Source of the DNA: Bathynomus jamesi
Lineage: Eukaryota > Arthropoda > Malacostraca > Isopoda > Cirolanidae
DNA: 64,000 nt
Direction: 5' to 3'
Assembly: GCA_023014485.1 (NCBI GenBank)
Contig: JAJOZX010001863.1
Location: 360,001 to 424,000 of the forward strand
Numbering within the stretch: position 1 is the stretch's first letter; the number at the start of each line of letters is the position of its first letter. Made by a program: the position numbers and the translations under genes. Positions 10,556 to 21,959 of this stretch are shown here, in pieces. The notes beneath the pieces are model-generated. The model did no database searches. It worked only from the letters and a program-made list of their open reading frames with translations, and was not told the origin of the DNA.

Positions 10556-10690
10556 CTATGTGCGGTGGAGAGCGCAAGAGAGCAACTCGCTCCTCCACCA
10601 AGCCAGGACTAGAGGCGGGGCCACTAGCTTGACCTTCGTGTGAAGAGAGACCGACGCATGGAACCCAAACGAGGTTAACGAGGTGTGTTA
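10556..10690 (+). mobile_element. LINE 3' end fragment
   Basis: Matches the 3' end of the inverted LINE at 51736-53715: GCAAGAGAGCAACTCGCTCC, CCAGGACTAGAGGCGGGGCC and AGCTTGACCTTCGTGTGAAG all have close equivalents there. It ends in a (TA)n tail at 10689-10712 and is preceded by (TA)n at 10518-10553. The coding part is lost except the last codons, so it is a severely 5'-truncated copy. Confidence 0.75.
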
Positions 10691-10712
10691 TATATATATA
10701 TATATATATATT

Positions 10713-10931
10713 AATTGTTGAGAAGTGAAGTTAACATATTCCTTTAAGACTTTGCAGAAAGAACACTTTAAAGATAAAAGTTAATTAATCATTAAATCAC
10801 TATAAAGAAAAGTAAAAAGTGAAGCTCCTTTATGTCTGCAAAGTGAGAAGTAACAAAAATGTTAAATTGGATTGATTTGAGAAAGACGTCTCTTGAAATT
10901 AGTGAGAGGATTGTAAGGTAACCTCACTGTT
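10713..10931. other. Unassigned spacer
   Basis: Purine-rich AT-rich sequence without recognised features. Confidence 0.4.
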
Positions 10932-11131
10932 CTATATCCTCCGAGGAAGTGGGGGTAGGGGCCCGAGCCTGGGCTACCTTAGCCAGAGTTTCTTAAAGGG
11001 GGGTGGCCGGCTTGCCGCTTCGGTTTGATGTAAGATACAAAAAAGACAACCGCCCGGGATTCAAACCCGCGACTCAACGGAATTTCAGCGCTGCCGGGCG
11101 GTGTCCCAACCGATCGAGTTACGAGACGCTC
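10932..11131 (-). mobile_element. SINE-C copy, tRNA-derived
   Basis: On the minus strand 11131-11048 reads like a tRNA gene: TAACTCGATCGGTTGGGAC (A-box-like), then GGGTTTGAATCCCGGGCGG (B box with T-arm pairing). A 3' body rich in G/C (AAACTCTGGCTAAGGTAGCC) follows to 10932. No (TA)n tail, unlike SINE-A. Single copy in this window. Confidence 0.65.
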
Positions 11132-11394
11132 ATGAAAGGATTGCGGCAACACATTTGTTTTTAAATTTTATGACTATCGACACCAAAGTTTTGTACTTGA
11201 CATTGATTATTTTTCTTCATCTTTCAATGTCTGAGTTCTTAGGATGGTCTTTTACGTAGCTCCAAACTTTAGTTAATGTTTACATTAACGTAATGTCGTG
11301 GTTGTACTGCAGTGTTAAGCTTGAATCAATAAATTAATAGTTCTTTGTGTTTAAGATACCAAAAGCTCTGTATGGGTTAATATACAGGGTGATA

Positions 11395-11453
11395 AAAAAG
11401 TGTTCTCCAAAAATTATTGTGCAATTTTTAAGTAACACTTTTTTATCACCCTG
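11395..11453. mobile_element. 59-bp mariner-type mini-hairpin
   Basis: CAGGGTGATAAAAAAGTGTT at 11395-11414 is exactly mirrored at 11434-11453, with TA on both sides (11393-11394 and 11454-11455). The loop is only about 19 nt, so the element is almost purely its two ends. Confidence 0.88.
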
Positions 11454-11617
11454 TATATACTCGTATATACATTAATATAGTGATGACACACACAACAATT
11501 TTTTAATCTAAATTTATTACAAACATTATTTAATAATTCTACAATGTATTCTACATGTTTAAACTTGTCAAACTTTCATACAAGGTTTACGAGCTCAAAG
11601 TTTGTTCATTTAATCTA

Positions 11618-11974
11618 CATTAGCCTCTCTCTAATCCGGCGCCATTGTTTCCGGAGGTATACCGGACTAGTAAATTTTCCGGACTACCTAGGGTCCTCCC
11701 CACCCCGTACAACTTGGTATGTATCAACATTACATCCCTGTTAATATTTCGCGAGTGGTAACGCTGGTGTTGCTACTTGCTACTCATCTGATTCAGAACG
11801 TTTAGATCACCTTAATTATGATAAAAACATTCAGAAGTAAAGTAGAAATGGATATACCTTAACAGTTTATTACGAGGTGCCGGACTATCAGAGTGGACTA
11901 CCGGATTATTGAGAGCTATGTCACAATTGAAAAGTGCAGGACTACCGATATGCCGGACGAGAAAGAAGCTAGTG
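11618..11974. mobile_element. pogo/Tigger-like MITE
   Basis: Ends CATTAGCCTCTCTCTAATCC (left) and the imperfect mirror of CACTAGCTTCTTTCTCGTCC (right), each bordered by TA. CCGGACTA-type subterminal words occur at several places near each end. TA duplication, CA start and subterminal repeats suit pogo-like elements. No transposase. Confidence 0.6.
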
Positions 11975-12338
11975 TATTTTTAACCTAATTTGACAGGTGT
12001 TCATTTTCAATGTACGAATATAATTGACAGGAATGAAAACCAAATTTTCCCATTTATATTTGACTTCCTGTTTGAGTTCTTTACTCCGTAAACAGTCAAG
12101 TTCTGTCTGATAGGAAAATTTGAAGTCGCTTCCTTCCATACATGTTCTAATAGGTTAAGGAGAGGCTCCTTTTAGAATCAGGCGCCAAAATGTCGACCAC
12201 ACGGACACTAACTGAGAACTTACTGGCTCTCTTTTTTATCATATATGCCAGAAAAGCTATACCAAAAAGGGAACCTATACCCACGTCATGTTTTTCAAGT
12301 ACATTTTTCAAAGCAACATTCACCAATTGATTTCTGAT

Positions 12339-12381
<43 letters not shown>

Positions 12382-12401
12382 TAACATAGTTAACTATATA
12401 C
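11975..12401. other. Unassigned stretch
   Basis: AT-rich, with a (TA)n array at about 12346-12376; nothing else recognised. Confidence 0.5.
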
Positions 12402-12731
12402 ACGCCTCAGTGGTGTAATGGTTATCATTGTTGAATACGAAGCCACCGGCCCCGGGTTCGATTCCCGTTGATGCCAGTCAGCAAGCACTCAGCTGTTCAT
12501 CCTTCCATACAATAAAAATTGGTTGATAGATAAATGGGTACTCTGGGTAGCCTAGTAGTTAAGACACTGGGGTTGTGAGATCGAGTCCGGGCGAGGACTT
12601 TTTAATTTCTGACCACCCGTGGTGGGTCGTGGTTCGGATTCCACGTTAACTGTAGATCTAAGGTGGAGTAACATGCTTGACCTTCGTCAGAATGAACAAT
12701 TAGGGCGGAAGCAAAACCAACGTTAATCAAG

Positions 12732-12734
<3 letters not shown>
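12402..12734 (+). mobile_element. SINE-A, full-length copy
   Basis: First tRNA-like module 12402-12475: AGTGGTGTAATGGTTATCATT (A-box region shortened here) then GGTTCGATTCC B box at 12455-12465. Linker with CAGCTGTTCATCCTTCCATAC. Second module 12545-12600: GGGTAGCCTAGTAGTTAAGAC then GATCGAGTCCGGGCGAGG. The body has GGTTCGGATTCCACGTTAA and the tail GCTTGACCTTCGTCAGAATG plus GGGCGGAAGCAAAACC, ending in 66 bp of (TA)n. The tail matches the resident LINE. Confidence 0.85.

Positions 12735-12800
<66 letters not shown>
12735..12800. repeat. (TA)n array between SINE tail and mariner end
   Basis: Nearly pure TA for 66 bp; the following mariner uses the last TA (12799-12800) as its target site. Confidence 0.95.
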
Positions 12801-13455
12801 CAGGGTGTTTCAGGAGGAAAGGTCAATACTTCGGGAGGTGATAGTATCGGTCATTGTGAGAAAAAAGTTCATATGAACATGTGTCTAATTCTGAATGGTT
12901 ACGGAGATAGAGCTGTTTGAATCTGATGCGCGCGCAGCTCTTCCTCCCCCCGCGGTGGTCCCATTCAATGGCCACCAAGGTCTCCAGACCTCTCTCCGTT
13001 AGATTATTGTTTGTGGGGGTGGATGAAAGTCAAGTTTACAAAAGAAAGGTGGATACCCGAGACGAATTGCTCGCGCACATTTTGGATGCTGCTGCCCGCA
13101 TAAAGGAACGTCAATCAACTCAGACGAACAACAACACGCGATCTTCGCACACGAGTTGCAAAGTGCATTGAGGTTGACGGTGGGATTTTCGAAAACGTAT
13201 TGTAAACTGTAACAAATTTGTCATTTCTGTATCTGATACCATTCAAAATGCCAATGTTTAAACATTAAATGTTAGAAACAGTAATTGGTTTCTCTTTCTT
13301 GATTACCATTAACAATGCTTTTGTATTTGTAGATTCAAACAGCTCTATCTCCGTAACCATTCAGAATTAGACACATGTTCATATGAACTTTTTTTCTCAC
13401 AATGACCGATACTATCACCTCCCGAAGTATTGACCTTTCCTCCTGAAACACCCTG
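12801..13455 (+). mobile_element. Mariner-like deletion derivative with ~125-bp inverted ends
   Basis: CAGGGTGTTTCAGGAGGAAA at 12801 is mirrored to 13455, TA on both sides. Inverted identity extends about 125 bp (to GAGATAGAGCTGTTTGAATC), much longer than the 20-35 bp typical of the superfamily. Only a transposase C-terminal remnant lies between. Confidence 0.85.
12920..13195 (+). pseudogene. Mariner transposase C-terminal remnant
   Basis: One plus-strand frame over 12950-13035 encodes PIQWPPRSPDLSPLDYCLWG, the motif around the third catalytic Asp, followed by a C-terminal region broken by frame changes. The open frame 12917-13171 is a shifted reading of the same DNA and not the real product. 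First two catalytic residues absent. Confidence 0.7.
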
Positions 13456-13596
13456 TATATAAAAGGGAGGAGCGATTTCCCGGATTGGAGTAATTTATAT
13501 AAATGGCGCATGCGCAGAGTCAACCCACACACACCAAATGGACGAAAGAAAAATAATTAACATTAGGATATTGCATTTTTCTTATGAAGATAACCC

Positions 13597-13629
<33 letters not shown>

Positions 13630-14004
13630 GTTTAAAATGAATAACAAAAAAAATTTTTATCCACCATCTTTCAGACTTTGATTAAATCTTCAAAGAATTT
13701 ATGTATGGAATATTTTTAATATTAAAAAACTTAATTTTTTTACATTTACCATTATATTATCAACAGAAAAATTTTTTAATATCATATAATCAAATTTATT
13801 CTTTATTGAAGTTTGAAACTACAAAAAAAAAAAAAAATTATACTAAAATAAAATACTTTGAAATTTATTAAATTAAAATTTATATTATTTACTGTTTAAA
13901 AATTTTATTCAGTTCTTATGTCAAAAATTGTGTTCAGTTTTTCTTTTTCGTGAACTTCCGTGTCTTCGCGTGTCATTCTAGTGGTCTGAGCCGGGCTTAA
14001 TGGA
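13456..14004. other. Unassigned AT-rich stretch with (GA)n
   Basis: (GA)n at about 13598-13629; poly-A run at 13823-13837. No coding motif. Confidence 0.5.
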
Positions 14005-14140
14005 TCTGATCGACTTGACATAAAATGGACAAGTTATTGTCGGTTAGATTAAGTTAGGTTAGATTACGCTAAGTTAAATTAGTTTAAGTTAGTTTTTTAA
14101 AGTGTCCATGTTATGCTTTGTCGATCCGATGGATATAGTT
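14005..14140. repeat. R3 repeat, copy 1 (inverted ends, GGTTA core)
   Basis: GGATCTGATCGACTTGACAT near the left is mirrored by TTATGCTTTGTCGATCCGAT near the right; ATGGACA and TGTCCAT pair inside. The core is TTAGATTAAGTTAGG-type degenerate repeats. Second copy in opposite orientation at 18925-19050. Confidence 0.55.
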
Positions 14141-14782
14141 TCTCTGAACGGTTGCGTGACGTTATAGGTACAGTATAATGACAATGGCGAGAAGGCCCGT
14201 AAATACATATATGTTTAATAAATGCGGAAAGAAGTTCACCGCATAATAAAATCTATTGGAAAAAATGTTGAAAATTTGAAAAATTCAGGAATTAATAATT
14301 AGTTTAAAAAAACTCGACCTCTCAATTTAAATTAATTAAATAAATGATAGTTGGAATGGTTGTGCATTTGGCACTCAACTTTTAAAATTATTTTTCCAAC
14401 CAATTATGATTTTTTTTTTAATGGAGATAAAAATCGGAGGGACAGATAATAATAATAATAATAATGGTTAGGGTTGCTTAACCTCCTTCGTAACATCTAC
14501 AACCTTATGTGGAATCCGAACAACGGGTCGCTACATCATCTGAACGCGGAGAACAGTCACTCATCCAACTACTCTGAACAGTCCCAACGTCGTTTAACCT
14601 CGCTAATGGAACGTGAAGCGGCGTTGCAAAGTGCCCACGTCGTGTCCAAGAGGCAGAATAAATGTATTAACAGAAATCAATTAAATTTCATATAAGAGCA
14701 AACTAGTTTCATTCTTTGTTTGTACTTTCCAATATAAAGAAAGTTAAAATTAACATAGTTTTAATTTCAGTGTAAATCTTTC
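14141..14782. other. Unassigned stretch with (ATA)n
   Basis: (AAT)n at about 14446-14463. TTATGTGGAATCCGAACAACG at 14503 resembles the body of SINE-A but the rest does not follow. No gene recognised. Confidence 0.4.
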
Positions 14783-15572
14783 ACCCCTCTCCTATTCCAT
14801 CTTTCACCCCTCCTATTCCATCTTTCACCCCTCTCCTATTCCATCTTTCACCCCTCTCCTATTCCATCTTTTACCCCTCTCCTATTCCATCTTTTACCCC
14901 TCTCCTATTCCATCTTTCACCCCTCTCCTATTCCATCTTTCACCCCTCTCCTATTCCATCTTTTACCCCTCTCCTATTCCATCTTTTACCCCTCTCCTAT
15001 TCCATCTTTTACCCCTCCTATTCCATCTTTTACCCCTCTCCTATTCCATCTTTCACCCCTCCTATTCCATCTTTCACCCCTCTCCTATTCCATCTTTCAC
15101 CCCTCTCCTATTCCATCTTTTACCCCTCTCCTATTCCATCTTTTACCCCTCTCCTATTCCATCTTTCACCCCTCTCCTATTCCATCTTTCACCCCTCTCC
15201 TATTCCATCTTTCACCCCTCTCCTATTCCATCTTTTACCCCTCTCCTATTCCATCTTTTACCCCTCCTATTCCATCTTTTACCCCTCTCCTATAACATCT
15301 TTCACCCCTCTCCTATTCCATCTTCCACCCCTCTCCTATTCCATCTTTCACCCCTCTCCTATTCCATCTTTTACCCCTCTCCTATTCCATCTTTTACCCC
15401 TCTCCTATTCCATCTTTCACCCCTCTCCTATTCCATCTTTTACCCCTCTCCTATTCCATCTTTCACCCCTCTCCTATTCCATCTTTTACCCCTCTCCTAT
15501 TCCATCTTTCACCCCTCTCCTATTCCATCTTTCACCCCTCTCCTATTCCATCTTTCACCCCTCTCCTATTCT
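14783..15572. repeat. Minisatellite, 35 copies of a 23-bp unit
   Basis: Unit CTTTCACCCCTCTCCTATTCC+AT; about 35 copies. Two unit types differ at one base (TTTCACC versus TTTTACC), and five copies are 20-bp because one CTC is missing. The plus strand is almost free of G across about 790 bp. Flanks are unique, no protein frame. Confidence 0.97.
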
Positions 15573-15959
15573 CTTCGACTATTTTTCCGACTTGTCGGCA
15601 GTGGCCGGCGGATGATGATGGGGAGTCTTTCTTTTTCTTTTTCTGAATGAATGTCAACCCTCGAATGATAGGTTTTGCTACTTACTTAACCCCTTATTCT
15701 CCTCTTTTAACCCCCTCCTCTTTCCTTTCTCTCGGGCTAACCTTAGAGTGGATCTTAGGGTCTTTGTTAGCCTTAGCTTCTGTAGATCTGTAGAACTAAA
15801 ATAGTTATCTTATAAATTAAGAAAAGAAAAAAAAAAGAGGCCAAAACAGGATGATCCAAAGACAGGTGTTCTCAGCTTAACTTATTACATAAATATTTTT
15901 CGGGTGAACATCTTTTATTTTCTTCATATTTCCTTACAGAAGACGTGTAATATAGCAAC
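15573..15959. other. Unassigned stretch
   Basis: Pyrimidine-rich, no motif recognised. Confidence 0.4.
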
Positions 15960-15967
15960 AGTTTACG

Positions 15968-16168
15968 CAGGGGGGTAACTGGAGTAAAAAGGTTGGGGGG
16001 ACGAACGCAATCCTATTGATGAAAGCACTCATTTTCTATGGGAGTAATTATAAAAGTTGGGTGGGGGGACAACTTTTATAATTACTCCCACGGATAATGA
16101 GTACTTCTAACAATAGGATTGTGTTCGTTCCCCCACCCCCCAACTTTTTTACTCCAGTTACGCCCCTG
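15968..16168. mobile_element. hAT-type fold-back MITE, 201 bp
   Basis: Perfect 8-bp target duplication AGTTTACG at 15960-15967 and 16169-16176. Ends CAGGGGGGTAACTGGAGTAA / complement ending CAGTTACGCCCCTG; the inverted match runs almost the whole element with a short G-rich loop (GGTGGGGGGAC). No coding. Confidence 0.95.
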
Positions 16169-16320
16169 AGTTTACGACTTTACAGTGTGAGAGAAATGTT
16201 GGGTTAAGACTCGAGAATAAGTGCATCAACATTTGTCCAAACGGGTGTTTTTTGTTGTTTTTTCCCCTCACCCACGGTTAATTTTTATGAAGTTTTTGTT
16301 CGCGGATTTACAAGTGAGGG

Positions 16321-16622
16321 CAGTGATTCTCAAAATTTTCATGTTCAAGGCACACCAATGTCATCTTTTTTCTTTGGCGGCAGCCTTGAGTGGGTTTTGT
16401 GTCTTGTTTCGCGGTTTCCCCTGAGGTTTTGCCGTTCAACATCGAGGTATGAACGCCACGTAACTTGAAACTGAGCGTATAATATTTTCGTTATAAACGC
16501 AATAAATTGTGAATATTTTTGTTTGATTTGAAATTTGCTTATGATGAGTAAGTTTTGAATTTTGAATTCTTTATTTCTGTGGTTTTGTTGAAATTTCTTG
16601 GCTACCCGGTTAGGAAACACTG
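16321..16622. mobile_element. hAT-type MITE (decayed)
   Basis: CAGTGATTCTCAAAATTTTC at left and GGTTAGGAAACACTG at right are imperfect inverted ends; CAGTG-TTCTCAA followed by GGCACACC is a common hAT MITE opening. Flanking octamers agtgaggg / ggttaggg match at 6 of 8. An open frame on the minus strand is not coding. Confidence 0.5.
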
Positions 16623-16630
16623 GGTTAGGG

Positions 16631-17263
16631 TTTTAAAGCGTAGTTGAAATATATATAAACTTGAATTAAAGTGTTCGCGAAGAGGAAGTAAATTGGATGA
16701 ACAGAATACTGTACTTACATTTTCAGAGATAAGCAACTATTCATAATTAGTTGGAAAATAACTTGACCAAGAAGAAAGAAAATGTGTGGCGAATGTACTG
16801 GCCTTCCAATTAATCAGTTCTTTTTTGTATGGGCCAGATTACTTTTACAATCAATTATGAATTCCTGGTATATTTTGAAAAATTCAATAATATTCCTAAG
16901 GAATTTACTTCTTAGGCAAACTTTATTCCGAATTGTGATACATGCTTGAATGTTACAAACAGTATCAAATGGATGAAAAGCATAATAGTTGCGTGGTTTG
17001 ATAGTTTCCCGAAATGTTAAAGAGACTCAAAATTCATTCAGTCAAATCGGCAAACGTGGGTAAAAACTGGCACTGTCAAACTTCATTCATTCGAATGGTG
17101 ATGTGTACACACAATGTCAGACGTCATTGTTTTCCGGCATTGTTCAAGTTTTTGAATAATTCGTCCCATGACACCACAAGGTTAAGGGGTTGCCAACAGC
17201 TGTTTATGTCATCAAATGCTTAACCATTAATGACTGGCTCAAACATGATCCTTACAACCATAT
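16631..17263. other. Unassigned stretch
   Basis: No repeat or protein motif recognised; leads into the (TC)n array. Confidence 0.4.
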
Positions 17264-17655
<392 letters not shown>

Positions 17656-17689
<34 letters not shown>

Positions 17690-17842
17690 GAAAAGATAGT
17701 TTTAATTGAAAGGAAATTCCTTTGTTCCAAATTCAAAAGATAATTCTCTTTCAAATAAAAAAACTTGCCTTTTTAAGAATTTTCCCTTGAGGTTTCCTTT
17801 TAAATTAAAAGATTTGTTTTTGCCCAACCCCCCCTCCCCTCC

Positions 17843-17887
<45 letters not shown>

Positions 17888-18291
17888 GTATATAACGGAT
17901 GAATGTAAAAGATTAAAAAAGGGAGTTGGGTTACCTTGACCTAACTCGAAAACGAATTTTTGTTTAATTCGTTGATCAAGCTCTCCTCCTCCGTTGCATC
18001 ATGTCATGATGGTTAAGTTCAACGCTAAATAACCCTTATGTTAAGGTTTTAAGAGTCTGGTCTTACCTCTTTTTTTCTCACGTTTTCTTTATGTTAATAA
18101 AGTGTTAACGTAACATTAGTTTAAATTTTACTCAAGAGGGTAAAAGGATGTTGAAATAAGAGAAACATTTATGTCGGAATGAAGAATTACCTTCATTTCG
18201 TCACTACTTCCTTACTCGATCGGATGACTGGTTTAATAGTGCCAAATCTCAGTGCCTTGTCTTAAATAATTTAGATCTGTGTGGTGTGTAT

Positions 18292-18323
<32 letters not shown>

Positions 18324-18924
18324 ATATATTATTTTTTTTTTTTTTTTTCAGGTGTGAATGTTTGTCCATTTTTATTGTTGTGCTTTTAAGTTGTATGAAT
18401 TATGACGAGGGTTAAATTGCTATTGGGACAAGAAGATTTGGTTGGTTGGTTATTCCCCTTTTTACGTCCTTCGTCAGGGCAATGAGACGGGGACAGGAAG
18501 AGTCGCGCTTTTATTCAGCAGTATATTTGGGTCTCAGAAATAATCTTGCAATCTCGTTGCTAATACCACTAAAATGATACTTAATCTCATTTTATTTCAT
18601 ATATAATATTTAAAAATTTAAATAATTTTGTTTATATATTAATAACCCAAAGTAAATTTTATGCGCCTATTAGAGATTGTTGTATAGCCAGGAACGAAGG
18701 GGATCCATCACTTTATTTAAAATTAATAAAAAATACATAAAACTATATTTACTAAATGCGGTGGATATAATTGAGAAAAGGTGTTATCGTAACGCAATCT
18801 TTTCCTGATCAAAGATACCCACTGTGTTTAATGATAATGACGAGCGTCTTCAGTTCTTAATCCATCTTTAATAAAGTGTATATTCAATTTAAAGCAAGGT
18901 GAAAATTGGGACCTGTATACATTT
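17656..18924. other. Unassigned stretch with several microsatellites
   Basis: (TG)n 17659-17688, (TC)n 17846-17883, (TA)n about 18293-18329 and poly-T 18331-18349. Otherwise no recognisable feature on either strand. Confidence 0.5.
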
Positions 18925-19050
18925 CGTCGACAAGACCAAACAATCGACACTCCAAAAACTAACTTAATCTAACCTAAGTTATAGCTTAACTTACACTAAC
19001 CTAACTTAATCTAAGCCACAATAACTTGTCATTTGTTTGGTCTCGTAGAT
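18925..19050. repeat. R3 repeat, copy 2
   Basis: GACAAGACCAAACAATCGAC is mirrored by GTTTGGTCTCGTAGATC. The core is the reverse complement type of copy 1: AACTTAATCTAACCTAAG runs, i.e. degenerate CCTAA units. Short, non-coding. Confidence 0.55.
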
Positions 19051-19180
19051 CATATGTCGTTGGTCCTGAAAATTCAGCGTAACGATGTTTACTTTTTGCA
19101 GTTTTGTCTGTTGTCATTGACAAAGAAATTGACACGTCCCAGATTTTGTATGATAATGTTTTAACATCACGTAAAAGTAG

Positions 19181-19383
19181 GATTATCAGACGTCCGGCAA
19201 AAGGAGGACATGTCAGGTATTAATTGGTCGTTTGAGCTCGTGGGAAGCTCATTTCGAGTCTGGATCATATCTAAGTAAAAAGCCGGACAATATCAACATA
19301 TTTAAAATGCCTACCGGAGGGAGGACATGAGATTGAAAAGGAGGACATGTCTCCTCCTTTTGCCGGGCGTCTGGAAACCTACC
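19181..19383. mobile_element. MITE with AAAAGGAGGACATGTC inverted ends
   Basis: TAGGATTATCAGACGTCCGG near 19181 is mirrored by CCGGGCGTCTGGAAACCTA ending near 19383; identity continues through GCAAAAGGAGGACATGTC. GTAAAAG occurs just outside both ends, but displaced by 4 bp on the right, so the duplication is tentative. hAT-like by its TAGG start. Confidence 0.65.
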
Positions 19384-20116
19384 GGGTAAAAGTTAACATT
19401 TCAATTTTATTTGTTTTTCTTCTTTGAATTAAAAGTCTTCCTTAACGAATGCCTTCATTTATTTATATAAAATTTAGGCCACTTTACAGAACGAGAATTT
19501 TCACTTTACAGATTCTAAATTAAACAAATAAACAGTAATTAATGCATTCTTTATAATTTACGAGATAGTGAGAACTTTCCTATTTACAAATTAAAACGCA
19601 ATACGTTTTCTCTTTCGTTTTACGTCCGAGTAATGTTTATTTTACATTACGAAACCTCGTATGCATAAATCAGTTCATTATAAAAATGCTAAAATACTTT
19701 TCTTCGATAAGATACAGTCCATATATATATATATATATATATATTGTAAGATACGCCAGGATTAGGTTTTATGATGATAAGGTTCTCATGGTATAAAAGC
19801 TTCGTTGAAGAACGTTTTTGAAGCGATTAGGCCACAAGACTCTATTTCGGATCTGTTTTAGTCCAAAAAAAAAAGTCACTTTAAGACGCGATAGCATAAA
19901 ATAGATAGTAAGCCTTAAGGTTAGACCTTTTTATTTTGTATTTTCTTTTTTAAATAGAAACATAACTTTTAAGTTAAGACTTTAAAAGATGTATTTAAAA
20001 GTAAGTGACTATTTTTCCACAATTTTCCCTTCGTTATAAATTATTACCGCCAGTTTGAAAGAATTATTTTTAAATAAGTTTGTTCAAAGCAATAACTGGA
20101 AATCTCGTAATTCTAC

Positions 20117-20165
<49 letters not shown>
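19384..20165. other. Unassigned AT-rich stretch
   Basis: (TA)n at about 19721-19743 and 20118-20163; otherwise nothing recognised. Confidence 0.5.
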
Positions 20166-20168
<3 letters not shown>

Positions 20169-21383
20169 GGTGTACATAAAGTCAGGATCTATTTTTGTGA
20201 AGCACTTGGAAATTATATGGAATTCAATCATAAAATGATAAAGTGGTAACATTTATTAAATAATTAAGAGTAGGATTCGACGTGACGCCCATCAGTATCC
20301 CTGCACAGCTCAAATCGTTCCGCAGCATTTCTAAACACACTCTGGAGCATTTGCGGGGTTATGTTATCTGCAGCAGTTCGTATACGTGCATGTAAGTTTT
20401 CAAGACTCGTAATCTTCGTCTGATAGACGTGCGATTTGATAAAGCCCCATGCAAAGAAATCTAAAGGAGTTAAATCTGGTGATCTCGCTGGCCAAGGTCT
20501 GTTGCTTCCGCGTCCGATCCAGCGATTTGGAAAACGTCCATTTAGATAATCCTGAACAATTTTGGCATAGTGACAAGGAGCACCATCATGTTGATAGACG
20601 ATGGTACTAACAATCCTATCCCCAATCAGCTGAGGTTCAAGGAATTGCTGCAACATGTCCAGATAAATAAGCCCCGTAACTGTAGCTTCAGCAAAGAAAA
20701 AAGGACCATAAACCTTAGATTTTGTTAAACCCATCCAGACATTAACTTTAGGTGAGTCTCTTTCCCAATTTTGGACGAAATCATTCGGTCTTTCATCTGC
20801 CCAAATTCGACAGTTATGGCGATTTACTTTTCCACACGTATGGAAAGTGGCTTCATCACTAAAGAGAATGTTGTCCATTAAATATCACTCCAGATTTGTT
20901 CTACGAGATCAGCACACACAGCACTTCGTCGAGGGAAATCTTCCTCATGTAAATCATGTAAAACCTGCAAATGATAGCTTTTCTTCTGCAAATTAACTTT
21001 CAGAATTTTGTGCACAGATGACGTCGGGAGGCCGAGTCTGTGTGATGCAGCACGAACGGACGTACGTGGCTCCTCAGTGATAATTCCGCGTACTGCATTC
21101 ACGGTAAGATCTGACATACACGGTCGTCCTGATCTTGCTTCATCATTTACAGATCCCGTTCGTTTAAATTTGTTCACCAATTTTCGTATTGTCTTGTCTA
21201 TTGGCCCCGGCTTATGAAATCTCCTTCTAAACTTCTCTCTGATGTCATTGTATTTCTTTCCCTCGATTCGCCAAATTACTATTGCCACACGCTCTTCTGT
21301 ATTCATTCTAAGGGCTTCTGAAAAGAAAAATAGAAAAAAATAATTATTTCACAAAAATAGATCCTGACTTTATGTACACCCTG
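20166..21383 (-). mobile_element. Near-complete mariner-like element, DD41D type
   Basis: A 36-bp perfect terminal inverted repeat starts CAGGGTGTACATAAAGTCAG at 20166 and its mirror ends at 21383, followed by TA. On the left, TA is separated from the end by an extra CA. Total 1218 bp is normal for a full element. It encodes a transposase on the minus strand broken by one frame change. It is the best-preserved transposon in the window and the likely relative of the fragment at 1-475. Confidence 0.93.
20264..21306 (-). pseudogene. Mariner-like (rosa/DD41D) transposase, one frameshift
   Basis: N-terminal half 21306-20878 (142 aa): helix-turn-helix region, then SGRPCMSDLTVNAVRGII linker and SHRLGLPTSSVHKILK second helix-turn-helix. 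C-terminal half 20878-20264 (204 aa): FSDEATFH (first Asp), YGPFFFAEATVTGLIYLDML, YQHDGAPCH (second Asp), ARSPDLTPLDFFAWGFIK (third Asp). Counting from the Asp of QHD to the Asp of PLDFF gives 41 intervening residues, the DD41D spacing known for rosa-type elements. The halves meet at a TAATG (20876-20880) where stop and ATG overlap; a 1-2 nt indel explains it. No other stop is seen, so inactivation may be recent or a sequencing error. Confidence 0.9.
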
Positions 21384-21959
21384 TATATATCGACCTTGCG
21401 CCTTACCTGAGATTCTTCGTGTTTTGCTTCTGCAAAAAAGAGTTTTTCTTTTGTTTTAAACATGTTTAAAGCAACATTTTAGATCCAGAGATGAAACTGG
21501 AACAAAACAGGATGAGAACAGGTCGTGCAACTATATAAAAACTGCATTTTATACATATATATTTTAAGACTTATTATTTGGATGTAATGGAGAACCATTG
21601 TGACTGACAGAATTTAAAATACTGCGTTCTCTTAAGTCATTTTCATTCCTTGTGTCAAATTGTCGTTGTCAAAATTATTTGGTTAACTTCGCATGAATTA
21701 TTGCCCATTGCTGAACGTCCCATGGATTTGAGTTTATTCCTGAACTTCCCGTGAATCTGTGTCAAGTGAACCGAGTTGGATTCAAGAAAATCATTTTTGT
21801 TTTCTTTGGATATTCCTTTGGGGATTTGAGAAGAAAGCTGTGCTTGTTTTCTAATATCGAACCTTTTTAAATGTACGTATTTTATGTAGAAATTACGCTG
21901 TCATCGTTATTTAAGGAGGAACAATGAACCTTCTTTTCTCGAACCAATAATTCCGAACT
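21384..21959. other. Unassigned stretch
   Basis: No repeat, RNA or protein motif recognised. Confidence 0.4.

Noticed and set aside
12602..12826. Open frames running through (TA)n arrays (poly Ile-Tyr)
   Set aside because: Low-complexity translation of microsatellites, seen at many places (7432, 10304, 20055, 26666, 62295 and others).
14783..15572. CRISPR-like array
   Set aside because: Units are directly adjacent with no spacers and the genome is eukaryotic; this is a minisatellite.
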